From assembly GCA_963777485.1 (NCBI GenBank), contig CAVZQP010000002.1, positions 744,001 through 808,000 of the forward strand: 64,000 nucleotides of DNA, in the 5' to 3' direction. The DNA is from Bog-473 sp963777485 (GTDB lineage: Bacteria; Actinomycetota; Acidimicrobiia; Acidimicrobiales; RAAP-2). A program made the position numbers and the translations under genes. Position 1 is the first letter of the stretch. Every line of letters begins with the position of its first letter. The notes under the pieces were generated by a model. The model made no database searches and was not told where the DNA came from. It worked only from the letters and a program-made list of their open reading frames with translations. Below are positions 37,328-45,873 of this stretch, in pieces.

Positions 37328-39819
37328 CCGTGACGCCGGGGAGCGGCGGGCGCGGTGCACAGGAGGCGTCGGCGGAAGGTTCGGTCACTGGGCGGCTCTT
37401 CGACGACTCCGACGAGGGGGTCGGTGCGTCGGCAGCGGTTGCCGACACCGACGCTGAGGCTGGCGCCGATATTGACGCTGGCGCCGGTGACGAGGACATC
37501 GATGCCGGCGCCGCTCCCGGTTATGCCGAGGGCGCGGACGACGGCCGGCGACGCCGCAGCCGTTCGGCCACCAAGGCCGGCGCGTTCTCGGGCAATCCAA
37601 CCGCGCTGCTCGATGACCTGACCCTGCCCCAGCGGGCCGCGGTCGAGCACCGGGGCGGTCCGCTCCTGATTGTGGCAGGGGCGGGGTCGGGCAAGACGCG
37701 GGTCCTGACGCGGCGTATCGCGCACCTGCTGGCCACCGGGGACGCCGCGCCGTGGGGCATCCTCGCCATCACCTTCACCAACAAGGCGGCCGACGAGATG
37801 CGCTCGCGCGTCGTCGACCTGGTCGGGGGCGCGGCGGAGAAGATGTGGGTCTCCACCTTCCACTCGGCCTGCCTGCGCATCCTGCGTATGAACGGCGACC
37901 GCCTGGGGTACCGCTCGGGCTTCACCGTCTACGACGACACCGACAGCCGGCGCCTGGTGGAGATGATCACCGCCGAGCTGGGCTTCGACCAGAAGCGCCT
38001 GCCGTCGCGGGCCGTGCAGGCGGTGATCAGCCAGGCCAAGTCCGAGCTGGTCGACTTCGAGAGGTTCAGGGCGGACGCCCAGGACGGTCCGGACCCCTTC
38101 CGCAAGCGCATCGCCGACGTGTACACCCAGTACCAGCAGCGGCTGCACGCGGCCAACGCCATGGACTTCGACGACCTGCTCATGGTGACCGCCAACCTGC
38201 TGCAGGCGGCGGACGACGTACGGGGGAAGTTCCAGGAGCGGTTCCAGCACATCCTGGTCGACGAGTTCCAGGACACGAACCACGCGCAGAACGAGATCGT
38301 CAAGCTCCTGGGCGAGGCGCACGGCAACGTGTGCGTGGTCGGCGACTCCGACCAGTCGGTGTACCGGTGGCGCGGCGCGGACATCCGCAACATCTTGGAG
38401 TTCGAGCGGGCGTTCCCCAACGTCACGACGATCCTGCTGGAGCAGAACTTCCGCTCGACGCAGACGATCCTGGATGCGGCCAACGCCGTCATCGCCAACA
38501 ACGTCGGCCGCCAACCAAAGGAGCTCTTCACCGTCGGCGACACCGGCGGCCCTGTCAAGCGCTACCGCGCCGAGGACGAGCGCGACGAGGCGAACTGGGT
38601 CTCGAGCGAGATCCTGCGGGCGCACGCCTCCGAGGGGCTGTCGTGGGGCGACGTCGCCGTCTTCTACCGCACGAACGCGCAGTCGCTCCCGCTCGAGACA
38701 TCCATGAAGTTCAGCGGCATCCCCTACAAGGTGGTCGGGGGGGCGAAGTTCTACGACCGGCGCGAGATCAAGGACGTGCTGGCCTACATCCGCGTCCTGG
38801 CCAACCCCGACGACGAGGTCTCGGCGCGCCGCATCGTCAACGTCCCCAAGCGCGGCATCGGCGACGCCTCGGTGGCGCGGCTGGCGGCCTGGGCCCAGAT
38901 CGAGGGCGTCCCGTTCTCGGTGGCGATCGGCCGGGCGGAGGACGCGGGCCTGACCGGCAAGGCGTTGAAGGGCGCCGAGCAGCTCGCGAAGACCCTCGGC
39001 GAGCTGCGCCCGCTGGTGGACACGATCAACCCGGCCGACTTCGTCCAGCTGGTGGCCGACCGCACCGGCTACCTGGCCGAGCTGGTGGCCGAGCACACGC
39101 ACGAGGCGGACGGCCGGATCGAGAACCTCGCCGAGTTGGCGACGCAGGCGGGCGACTTCGACGACGTGATGGGGTTCCTCGAGACGGTCGCGCTGGTGGC
39201 CGACTCCGACGAGCTCGAGTCCGACGGGTCGAAGGTCTCCCTGATGACGTTGCACACCGCCAAGGGTCTCGAATACCCCGCCGTCTTCGTGGTCGGCCTG
39301 GAGGAGGGGATCTTCCCGCACTTCCGCGCGCTGTCCGAGCCCACCGAGCTCGAGGAGGAGCGCCGCCTCTTCTACGTGGGCATCACCCGGGCCCGCCGGC
39401 ACCTCGCGATATCGCACGCCTGGTCGCGCACGACCTGGGGGCGCACCCAGCCGGCCATGCCGAGCCGCTTCGTGACAGAGGTGCCGGCGCACCTCGTCGA
39501 GGATGTCGGGCTGGGCTCGCCGCGGCGGGGCACCGGCTACGACTCGGTGTCCGGTGACGAGCACTTGCCCGGTGCGGTGTTCGCACCGGCGGTGCCGATG
39601 GCGGCGAAGGCCGGCGCGGCCAAGGCGAAGGGCCGGGGGAGCACCGGTGCCGAAGACCTCGAGCTCGTACCGGGTGACGAGGTGGTCCACGAGCACTGGG
39701 GGCGTGGCGTCGTGGTCAGCGCCAAAGGCGAGGGGTCGCGGGCCCAGGCGACCGTCGACTTCGATTCGGTGGGGAAGAAGAACCTGCTGCTGTCGGCGAC
39801 GCCGCTGCGCCGGGCCTGA
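37324..39819 (+). CDS. pcrA: ATP-dependent DNA helicase PcrA/UvrD
   Basis: SF1A 3'-5' DNA helicase for nucleotide-excision repair and replication-fork restart. The 831-residue protein has the Q-motif around LTLPQRAAV (99-107), Walker A AGAGSGKT (118-125), ITFTNKAADEM, VDEFQDTN (motif II), GDSDQSVYRWRGAD (III), MTLHTAKGLEYP (V) and YVGITRAR (VI). The C-terminal PGDEVVHEHWGRGVV is the Tudor-like RNA-polymerase-contacting domain. An acidic Ala/Asp/Gly-rich N-terminal extension of about 95 residues precedes the helicase core. GTG at 37324 overlaps the guaA stop by 4 bases; in-frame sequence further upstream is a shadow of guaA. Confidence 0.96.
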   Translation: MTVTPGSGGRGAQEASAEGSVTGRLFDDSDEGVGASAAVADTDAEAGADIDAGAGDEDIDAGAAPGYAEGADDGRRRRSRSATKAGAFSGNPTALLDDLTLPQRAAVEHRGGPLLIVAGAGSGKTRVLTRRIAHLLATGDAAPWGILAITFTNKAADEMRSRVVDLVGGAAEKMWVSTFHSACLRILRMNGDRLGYRSGFTVYDDTDSRRLVEMITAELGFDQKRLPSRAVQAVISQAKSELVDFERFRADAQDGPDPFRKRIADVYTQYQQRLHAANAMDFDDLLMVTANLLQAADDVRGKFQERFQHILVDEFQDTNHAQNEIVKLLGEAHGNVCVVGDSDQSVYRWRGADIRNILEFERAFPNVTTILLEQNFRSTQTILDAANAVIANNVGRQPKELFTVGDTGGPVKRYRAEDERDEANWVSSEILRAHASEGLSWGDVAVFYRTNAQSLPLETSMKFSGIPYKVVGGAKFYDRREIKDVLAYIRVLANPDDEVSARRIVNVPKRGIGDASVARLAAWAQIEGVPFSVAIGRAEDAGLTGKALKGAEQLAKTLGELRPLVDTINPADFVQLVADRTGYLAELVAEHTHEADGRIENLAELATQAGDFDDVMGFLETVALVADSDELESDGSKVSLMTLHTAKGLEYPAVFVVGLEEGIFPHFRALSEPTELEEERRLFYVGITRARRHLAISHAWSRTTWGRTQPAMPSRFVTEVPAHLVEDVGLGSPRRGTGYDSVSGDEHLPGAVFAPAVPMAAKAGAAKAKGRGSTGAEDLELVPGDEVVHEHWGRGVVVSAKGEGSRAQATVDFDSVGKKNLLLSATPLRRA

Positions 39820-39850
39820 AGCCACCGGTACGCTCGCGCCCTTCGACGGC

Positions 39851-39876
39851 GGGCACGGCGGGCGGCGGGCGGCGGG
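39851..39876 (+). other. Potential G-quadruplex in the 5' leader of the F420-type reductase gene
   Basis: Four GGG tracts at 39851, 39860, 39867 and 39874 with loops of 6, 4 and 4 bases, 36 bases before the next start codon. The repeated GGCGGGC unit could fold as a G-quadruplex in DNA or mRNA. This may be a by-product of local GC-richness. Confidence 0.4.
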
Positions 39877-39911
39877 CACGGCGCGAACCAACGACAAGAG
39901 AGGAACGTCAA

Positions 39912-40355
39912 ATGGGTGACAAGTCGATCGAGGCGGGCGCCTGGATGCTGGAGCACGGTCACCGCGTGCTGCTGACGCTCAGTGGCGGCCGCTTCCCCAA
40001 GAAGGTCGCCGGCATGCAGGCGGTCGAACTGTGCACCGTCGGGCGCAAGACGGGCCAGCGCCGCGCCACGCTGCTGACGTCGCCCATCTACGGAGAGGAC
40101 CGCGTCGTGTTGGTGGCGTCGAAAGGCGGCCACTCCGACGACCCCATCTGGTACAAGAATCTGGTCGCCAACCCCGACGTCGAGATCACGGTCGGCGAGC
40201 GCACCCGCAAGATGCGGGCACGCACGGCAACACCGGACGAGAAGGCGACGCTGTGGCCCGAGCTGGTCAAGGTCTACAAGGGTTACGACTCCTATCAGCG
40301 CAACACGACCCGGGACATCCCTGTCGTCATCTGCGAACCGTCGCCGGCGGCCTGA
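39912..40355 (+). CDS. Deazaflavin (F420)-dependent nitroreductase-family protein
   Basis: A 147-residue split beta-barrel protein of the Ddn / DUF385 family, which uses reduced coenzyme F420 to reduce quinones or nitro compounds at the membrane face in actinobacteria. Signature segments are VELCTVGRKTGQRRATLL, VLVASKGGHSDDPIWYKNLV and ANPDVEITVG. ATG at 39912 is preceded by AGAGAGGAA. It stands between pcrA and a convergent toxin-type gene. The native substrate is not predictable. Confidence 0.9.
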   Translation: MGDKSIEAGAWMLEHGHRVLLTLSGGRFPKKVAGMQAVELCTVGRKTGQRRATLLTSPIYGEDRVVLVASKGGHSDDPIWYKNLVANPDVEITVGERTRKMRARTATPDEKATLWPELVKVYKGYDSYQRNTTRDIPVVICEPSPAA

Positions 40356-40359
40356 GCCG

Positions 40360-40773
40360 CTAGTCCTCGTCCGACCGGATCCGGACGAATTCGACGATCT
40401 CGCCCGCGGCATCGGCCATGCGCGGGTCCGTCGTGACGAGCGATGCGCCGAGCGAAATGGCCAGTTCGAAGGACAGCACGTCGACCAGCCACCCGGCGTG
40501 CCGCCGCCGCCACGCTCTCTCGAACACCTCGGATGCAGGATGTCGCTCGATCGGCGCTGCCGCCAGGGAGGCGAGATACCGCTCGCACGCCGACGATCCC
40601 ACCACGCCGGCACGCTCGAGCCGGCGCAGGCCAGACCACACGTCGGAATCGACGTGGGCGCAGACGTGTAGCTGGGCACCGGCCACCCGTGACTCGACGA
40701 GGAAGCCGAGGTCGCGTGCGACCAACAGGTCGAGCACTGCGGCGGCGTCCAGTACGACGGGACGTGAGCTCAC
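40360..40773 (-). CDS. PIN-domain toxin, VapC-like
   Basis: A 137-residue PIN-domain protein, probably an RNase toxin. Acidic residues at the four usual catalytic sites are Asp9 (VVLDAAAVLD), Asp44 (HVDSDVW, where most VapC proteins have Glu), Asp98 (LVDVLSFELA) and Asp116 (LVTTDPRM). GTG at 40773 overlaps the stop of the upstream antitoxin-type gene by 4 bases, the classical vapBC arrangement. It converges on the F420-type gene with a 4-base gap. Confidence 0.85.
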   Translation of the reverse strand: MSSRPVVLDAAAVLDLLVARDLGFLVESRVAGAQLHVCAHVDSDVWSGLRRLERAGVVGSSACERYLASLAAAPIERHPASEVFERAWRRRHAGWLVDVLSFELAISLGASLVTTDPRMADAAGEIVEFVRIRSDED

Positions 40774-41000
40774 GAGTCACCTCCTGTCGTAGCCGCGTCT
40801 TCCAGCAAGGCCCCAAGGGCCTCCTGGTGCGAGAGATCCCACCCGCGCTGCACGGTGACGCGCAGAAGCCACATCTCGGTGTTCGACCGGGCCAGCTCCC
40901 GCCGAATGGCGATCTGGGTGAGCTGGGAGAGGTTTGTCCTCCCTTCGGCCCGCCACGCACGGGCGAGCTCGTCCGGCAGATAGACGTTCACGCGGGCCAT
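40770..41000 (-). CDS. Antitoxin, ribbon-helix-helix VapB-like
   Basis: A 76-residue protein. The N-terminal MARVNVYLPDELARAWRAEG is a typical ribbon-helix-helix DNA-binding start (strand VNVYLP, then a helix), followed by NLSQLTQIAIRRELAR; the C-terminal half would wrap the toxin. ATG at 41000 has GGAGGTG upstream. Two GTGTGTAT words (minus strand; 41001-41008 and 41013-41020) 12 bases apart overlap the leader and could be its operator. First gene of the pair with the PIN toxin. Confidence 0.83.
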   Translation of the reverse strand: MARVNVYLPDELARAWRAEGRTNLSQLTQIAIRRELARSNTEMWLLRVTVQRGWDLSHQEALGALLEDAATTGGDS

Positions 41001-41208
41001 ATACACACCTCCATACACACGTCCGCGAAACGAACGGTCGGCCCTCGGCCAAGAGGGTCGCTGGCGGCCAGCAGGGATGAGGGCTCGACCAGCAAGGCGC
41101 GAAAAGAAAAGGGGCATCTAGCTGCGGTCCGCCGCCCCTCACCGCCGGGAACATCTCGGCGGCGTTCCATCTGGCGCCTGAGCAGGGCCTTCCGTATCCT
41201 TGACCCAA

Positions 41209-41625
41209 ATGAAACGTCCGTACAGGGTGGTCGTGGCCAAACCCGGCCTCGACGGGCACGATCGGGGGGCCAAGGTCATCGCCCGCGCCCTACGGGACAG
41301 CGGGTTCGAGGTCGTCTACACGGGGCTCCACCAGACGCCCGAGCAGGTGGTCCAGGCCGTCGTGCAGGAGGACGCCGACGCCGTCGGCCTCTCCCTTCTC
41401 TCCGGCGCCCACCTCACCCTGGTGCCCAAGGTGATCAAGCTGCTGGCGGACGCCGGCCGCGGCGACGTGCTCGTGATCGTGGGCGGCATCATCCCCGAAG
41501 CAGACATCCCCACCTTGAAGGCAGAGGGCGTCGCCCAGGTCTTCACCCCGGGCGCGCACCTCGAGGCCATCGGCTCGTGGCTGGGCGAGGCCCTCGACGC
41601 ACGCGAGGAGGCCCTGCAGGGCTGA
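41209..41625 (+). CDS. Stand-alone cobalamin-binding protein (methylmalonyl-CoA mutase C-terminal type)
   Basis: A 138-residue B12-binding domain of Rossmann type. The DxHxxG motif with the cobalt-ligating histidine is present as LDGHDRGAKV, followed by the VGLSLLSGAH serine-containing loop and IVGGIIPEADI. Such free domains act as the small subunit of methylmalonyl-CoA, isobutyryl-CoA or 2-hydroxyisobutyryl-CoA mutases; the catalytic large subunit is not nearby. Its place ahead of sucC-sucD fits, since mutase feeds succinyl-CoA. ATG at 41209 is chosen; a TTG lies 9 bases upstream. No ribosome-binding site is visible. Confidence 0.88.
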   Translation: MKRPYRVVVAKPGLDGHDRGAKVIARALRDSGFEVVYTGLHQTPEQVVQAVVQEDADAVGLSLLSGAHLTLVPKVIKLLADAGRGDVLVIVGGIIPEADIPTLKAEGVAQVFTPGAHLEAIGSWLGEALDAREEALQG

Positions 41626-41754
41626 TTGCATTCCTGGCGCCGCGCCCCGGCGCCACCTCCGACTCGCCGGAGCGGTCGGAGACCGGAAAACTCGACCGCG
41701 ATACCGACGACATCGATCTCACAGCGAAACAGGCACGAAGGAGACAGCAACAAA

Positions 41755-42897
41755 GTGGACCTCTACGAGTACCAGGGCAAGCAGTACTTCGCCCGCTTCG
41801 GCATCCCCGTCTCACCCGGCGGCGTGGCCGACACGGTCGACGAGGCTGTCAACCAGGCCGAGGCCGCCGGGTACCCGGTGGTGATCAAGGCACAGGTGAA
41901 GGTCGGCGGCCGGGGCAAGGCGGGTGGCGTGAAACTGGCCAACGATGCCGACGAGGTGCGTCTCCACGCGGGCAACATCCTCGGCCTCGACATCAAGGGC
42001 CACGTGGTCAAGCGGCTGTGGGTCGAGCACGCGTCGGACATCGCCAAGGAGTACTACGCCAGCTTCACCCTCGACCGCCCGGCCAAGCTCCACCTGGGCA
42101 TGCTCTCGGCCGAGGGCGGTGTCGAGATCGAAGAGGTGGCGCAGACCAACCCTGACGCCATCGCCAGGATCCACGTCAATCCCGTCTCCGGGATCACCGA
42201 GGAGGAGGCCCGGGCGTGGGTCGACGCCGCCAACCTCGATCCCGAAGCCAGGGAGCAGACGGCTTCGCTGCTCGTGCGGCTCTACCACTGCTACGTCGAG
42301 GGTGACTGCGATCTTGCCGAGATCAACCCGCTCATCCTCACTCCCGAGGGCAAGGTGCACGCCCTCGACGCGAAGGTGACGCTCGACGAGAACGCCTCCT
42401 TCCGCCACCCCGAGTGGGAGGAGTTCGAGGACGATTCAGACATCGATCCCCGCGAGAAGATGGCGAAGGAGAAGCATCTCAACTACATCGGCCTCTCCGG
42501 TGACGTGGGAATCATCGCCAACGGAGCCGGCCTGGCGATGTCGACGCTCGACGTCGTGACGCAGGTGGGCGGGGAGGCGGCCAACTTCCTCGACATCGGC
42601 GGCGGTGCCAACGCCGACGTGATGGCCGCCGCGCTCGAGGTGATCAACGCCGACCCGGCGGTCAAGAGCATCTTCGTCAACATCTTCGGCGGGATCACAC
42701 GGGTCGACGAGGTCGCCAAGGGGATCATCGAGGCGATGGGGCGGGTCAGCCTGAACTCGCCACTCGTGATGCGCCTCGACGGCACCAACGCCGAGGCCGG
42801 CCGGGCGCTGCTGGCCGACCACTTGTCGGACACCCTGATCGCCGAGCCCACGATGCTCGATGCCGCCCGGCGCGCCGTCGCGCTGGCCAAGGCCTAA
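41755..42897 (+). CDS. sucC: Succinyl-CoA synthetase, beta subunit
   Basis: The nucleotide-grasp subunit of the TCA-cycle enzyme that converts succinyl-CoA to succinate with formation of ATP or GTP. The 380-residue protein starts VDLYEYQGKQYFARFGIPV and contains VKVGGRGKAGGVKLA (ATP-grasp loop), DLAEINPLIL and FLDIGGGANADV, all typical. GTG at 41755 is preceded by GAAGGAGA; in-frame upstream sequence is not coding. Followed by sucD after 29 bases. Confidence 0.97.
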   Translation: MDLYEYQGKQYFARFGIPVSPGGVADTVDEAVNQAEAAGYPVVIKAQVKVGGRGKAGGVKLANDADEVRLHAGNILGLDIKGHVVKRLWVEHASDIAKEYYASFTLDRPAKLHLGMLSAEGGVEIEEVAQTNPDAIARIHVNPVSGITEEEARAWVDAANLDPEAREQTASLLVRLYHCYVEGDCDLAEINPLILTPEGKVHALDAKVTLDENASFRHPEWEEFEDDSDIDPREKMAKEKHLNYIGLSGDVGIIANGAGLAMSTLDVVTQVGGEAANFLDIGGGANADVMAAALEVINADPAVKSIFVNIFGGITRVDEVAKGIIEAMGRVSLNSPLVMRLDGTNAEAGRALLADHLSDTLIAEPTMLDAARRAVALAKA

Positions 42898-42926
42898 CCC
42901 CGAGTCACCCACCGAGAGGAACGAAC

Positions 42927-43817
42927 GTGAGCATCTTCGTCGACGAGACGACCAAGGTCGTGATCCAGGGCATCAGCCCGACGAGCCAGGGGCTCTTCCA
43001 CGGCCTGCGCAACAAGGCGTACGGCACGAAGGTCGTGGCCGGCACCAATCCCAAGCGCGGCGGCGAGGAGATCGAGGGCATCGCGGTCTATGCATCGGTT
43101 TCCGAGGCCGTGAAGGAGACGGGTGCGACGGCGTCGTTCATCAGCGTGCCGCCCCGCGGTGCTGCGGACGCGATCATCGAGGCGGCTGAGGCCGGCATCA
43201 CCTTCATTGTCTGTATCACGGAAGGGATCCCCGCCCAGGACGAGGCCGTCGCCTACAACCGTCTCGTCCAGGAGTTCCCGAACACGCGCCTGCTCGGGCC
43301 GAACTGCCCGGGCATCATCTCCCCCGGAAAGTGCAACATCGGCATCACCTCGGGCGACATCGCGCTGGCGGGAGGCCCCGTGGGCATAGTTTCGCGGTCG
43401 GGAACGTTGACCTACCAGGCGCTGCACGAGCTTTCGCAACAGGGCATCGGGCAGACCACGTGCGTGGGCATCGGTGGTGACCCGGTCCCGGGCACGAACT
43501 TCATCGACTGCCTCGAGGCCTTCGAGAAGGACCCCGAGACGAAGGCGATCATGATGATCGGCGAGATCGGCGGCTCGGAGGAGGAGCGGGCGGCTGACTT
43601 CATCGCGGCCAACGTCAGCAAGCCCGTTGCCGCCTACATCGCCGGCGTGACGGCGCCTCCGGGGCGCAAGATGGGCCACGCGGGGGCCATCATCTCGGGC
43701 TCGTCCGGCACCGCCCAGGCCAAGATGGAGGCGCTCTCGGCGGCCGGCGTCGCCGTTGCGCAGAACCCGACCGAGTGCGGTGAGAAGGTGGTCGAGATCG
43801 TGCGGGGGCTCGGCTGA
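42927..43817 (+). CDS. sucD: Succinyl-CoA synthetase, alpha subunit
   Basis: The CoA-binding subunit, 296 residues. Rossmann start VVIQGISPTSQG, LLGPNCPGIISPG and the phosphohistidine loop GHAGAIISGSSGTA with His251 are intact. GTG at 42927 has GAGAGGAACG upstream. Forms an operon with sucC; the next gene on this strand (potassium channel) starts 80 bases further on. Confidence 0.97.
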   Translation: MSIFVDETTKVVIQGISPTSQGLFHGLRNKAYGTKVVAGTNPKRGGEEIEGIAVYASVSEAVKETGATASFISVPPRGAADAIIEAAEAGITFIVCITEGIPAQDEAVAYNRLVQEFPNTRLLGPNCPGIISPGKCNIGITSGDIALAGGPVGIVSRSGTLTYQALHELSQQGIGQTTCVGIGGDPVPGTNFIDCLEAFEKDPETKAIMMIGEIGGSEEERAADFIAANVSKPVAAYIAGVTAPPGRKMGHAGAIISGSSGTAQAKMEALSAAGVAVAQNPTECGEKVVEIVRGLG

Positions 43818-43897
43818 GCCGACCCCGCGCCGAGCGGTGCCGGGCGACCGCCTGGACGCTCCGCGTTCTGCGGATGTGGCGTCATTAGCGTTTGGCC

Positions 43898-44473
43898 ATG
43901 ACACCGCCGCCGCTGCGCCTGGCCGACCTCGACACGAGGCAGCGGCGCTGGGCGCTCGTGCGGTCGGGGGCGATCATTGCAGGGGCCCTGGCACTGCTGC
44001 TCGGCGCCCTCTACCTGCTGCCCTTCGACCACCTCTCGAGCGAGGGGTCGGTCCTGCGCCTCGGCGTCGTGATCGCCCTCGTGGCGGCCGTGTTCATCTT
44101 GCAAGTGCGGCGCATCTCGCGCGCGGAGCTGCCAGAGCTGCGGGCAGTCGAAGCGCTCGGCATCGTCATAGGCGTGTTCCTCGTTGGGTTCTCGATCGTG
44201 TACCTCTCGATGTCGCGCAACAACTTCCATACGTTCACGCAGCCTCTCGACCCGACCCGGGCGCTCTACTTCACCGTCAGCGTGTTTTCCACCGTCGGTT
44301 TCGGGGACATCACGCCAAGAACCGATTACGCCCGCCTCGTCGTATCGGCCCAGATGTTGCTGGACCTCGCCATCATCGGCGTCGTCGTGCGGATGATTCT
44401 CACCGCGGCGAGGAGCCGGATCGCTCCGGGAGGGAACGGCGGACGCGACAGCAGGCCCGCACCGGCCGAGTAG
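43898..44473 (+). CDS. Two-pore-helix potassium channel-like membrane protein
   Basis: A 191-residue membrane protein with four hydrophobic segments (about 22-42, 54-70, 87-105, 148-170). The pore loop between the last two carries STVGFGDITP, whose TVGFGD (132-137) is a potassium selectivity filter. No RCK/TrkA regulatory domain follows, only a short Gly/Arg tail, so gating is not apparent. ATG at 43898 is used. The stop codon lies in the loop of a terminator hairpin. Confidence 0.9.
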   Translation: MTPPPLRLADLDTRQRRWALVRSGAIIAGALALLLGALYLLPFDHLSSEGSVLRLGVVIALVAAVFILQVRRISRAELPELRAVEALGIVIGVFLVGFSIVYLSMSRNNFHTFTQPLDPTRALYFTVSVFSTVGFGDITPRTDYARLVVSAQMLLDLAIIGVVVRMILTAARSRIAPGGNGGRDSRPAPAE

Positions 44474-44492
44474 CCAGCGCGGGCCTGCTTTT
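44450..44492 (+). terminator. Intrinsic terminator overlapping the channel-gene stop
   Basis: AGCAGGCCCGC (44450-44460) pairs perfectly with GCGGGCCTGCT (44479-44489), closing an 18-base loop that contains the TAG stop, and is followed by TTTT. It separates the channel gene from the convergent membrane-protein gene. Confidence 0.65.
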
Positions 44493-44517
44493 CGCGAACA
44501 GGTGTGCTCTTGCGGCC

Positions 44518-45219
44518 CTATGCCGCGACCGGTTGTGCCGGCGCTGTGCTGACGGCAGCTCCTGCGCCCGGACCGGATTCTCCGCCCAGTGTGCCGCGTG
44601 ACTGCTTGACCGCGATCACGATGCCGGTGGCCACTATCCAGATCGGGAACCCGAAGAGGAACGCAAAGAAGCTGAACGGACCGGCAATCCCGATCACCGC
44701 CACCAGGAGGGAGTACCACCCCAGGCGCTTGGGCAACGGAGCGGCTTCACGGTTGAGCAGGATGGCGAGGCCGGTGGAGAGCGTCACGAATATAACGCCG
44801 ACCAGAAGCAGCAGGTAATTGTTCGCGTTGTAGAAGTTGACGAAGTGCGCGACCGAGAACTGATGGTTGTGCGCCGCCAGAATCAACGTTATTTGGAAGC
44901 TGCCGGAGATGATGATGCCCGCGGCGAGCAGGATTCCGGAAGCAAACGCGAGGTTGGGCCAGAGCCGCTGCCCGCCGGCCTGGACGAGCACCGTGCGCAG
45001 CTGGGTGACGAAGACGAGCAGCAGGAAAATCGCCAGGCCGACGAGCCAGATCGTCAGCCATTGCTGGTTGACGTGAGTGTTGTACCAGTGCGCAACCGTA
45101 ACGCCCGAGGCGTTCTCGTTCGGCGAGCCGCTCGAAAGCGGCCCGAACGAGACAAAGATCAACGCGACCGCCACCAAACCGATCAGCCACATCCAGCGGT
45201 TCAAAGCGGAATCCTTCAT
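44518..45219 (-). CDS. Polytopic membrane protein, hypothetical
   Basis: A 233-residue protein with about six hydrophobic helices (LIGLVAVALIFVSFG; WLTIWLVGLAIFLLLVFV; ASGILLAAGIIISG; LLLLVGVIFVTLSTGLAILL; YSLLVAVIGIAGPFSFFAFL; FPIWIVATGIVIAV) and a Gly/Ala-rich C-terminus. The plan recalls DUF4386-like proteins, but I cannot assign a family. ATG at 45219 is preceded by GGGAGGGAAAG, which rules out the longer frame to 45312. Confidence 0.8.
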   Translation of the reverse strand: MKDSALNRWMWLIGLVAVALIFVSFGPLSSGSPNENASGVTVAHWYNTHVNQQWLTIWLVGLAIFLLLVFVTQLRTVLVQAGGQRLWPNLAFASGILLAAGIIISGSFQITLILAAHNHQFSVAHFVNFYNANNYLLLLVGVIFVTLSTGLAILLNREAAPLPKRLGWYSLLVAVIGIAGPFSFFAFLFGFPIWIVATGIVIAVKQSRGTLGGESGPGAGAAVSTAPAQPVAA

Positions 45220-45724
45220 TGCTTTCCCTCCCTTTGTCCTTGCGGACATCTGAGAGCGTGGACCGCGGCCACCAATATGGAGCCATCGCCACGCTCCAGC
45301 GCCAATTCTCACCTTTATTGTCCGGCTTCAGGGGGATGGGCGGACAGTGCGTTAGTACCTAATTCGGGGAGGGGGCTAGTACCCCCTCGGGCTGAACCGG
45401 GACCGGGGCCTGGTGGCCGGATGACCTGGAGTACACGTCAGGCGCGGACCTCGGCGGGAGCGACTGCAGGGTCCAGTCCGGGCGCACCGTGGGACCTCAC
45501 CCATCGGTTCGCAGCCCGGCGCACGGGAATTCACCACCAGTGACACTCGGCGATGGGTTTCGGGATTTCAAGCCGCGGAAAACTGGGCCGGAAAACGTCG
45601 TGACCATGTTTATGTTGCGCTCGACTCGGCCCCTCGTGCGGACATTTGGATCGCCGTGGATCGGTCCTTTCGGGACGGTTGACCCGTACGCAGCCGTGGA
45701 CACGACGGGGCGGCAGCGAGATAA
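45220..45724. other. Intergenic region upstream of the minus-strand membrane protein
   Basis: About 500 bases without a supported gene. It contains two copies of TAGTACC (45353-45359 and 45377-45383, 24 bases apart) and a GGGGG/CCCCC mini-stem at 45371-45386, which could be regulatory sites for the minus-strand gene. Short open frames here lack ribosome-binding sites and coding bias. Confidence 0.4.
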
Positions 45725-45796
45725 CTCTCTCGTCACAAAGAGTTCGTTTTGCAGAGGCTCTCTCGTCACTAACTAGTTCACTTGCCTCAGTACAGT
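45725..45796 (+). promoter_or_regulatory. Candidate PHO-box-type promoter region of the pst operon
   Basis: CTCTCTCGTCAC occurs twice, at 45725-45736 and 45758-45769, 33 bases (3 x 11) apart. The second copy continues into GTCACTAACTA-GTTCACTTGCC, two GT-type units whose first G residues (45765, 45776) are 11 bases apart, the period of actinobacterial PhoP boxes. A -10-like TACAGT follows at 45791-45796. A further GTTCACTAACC lies at 45972-45982. The match to the PHO consensus is by eye; the location ahead of pst genes supports it. Confidence 0.5.
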
Positions 45797-45873
45797 GCCC
45801 CGCGTTGGCGGGAACGACCGGCTGACCGAAGGTACTTGGCGAACTAACGAAATTGAGGGAGAGGGAACCAGAC

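Noticed and set aside
37216..39897. An 893-codon minus-strand frame opposite pcrA
   Set aside because: Antisense artefact of a strongly biased coding sequence; the helicase motifs on the plus strand are unambiguous.
45497..45776. Short open frames on both strands in the region upstream of pst
   Set aside because: No ribosome-binding site, no coding bias, and they overlap the repeat elements; better read as regulatory DNA.
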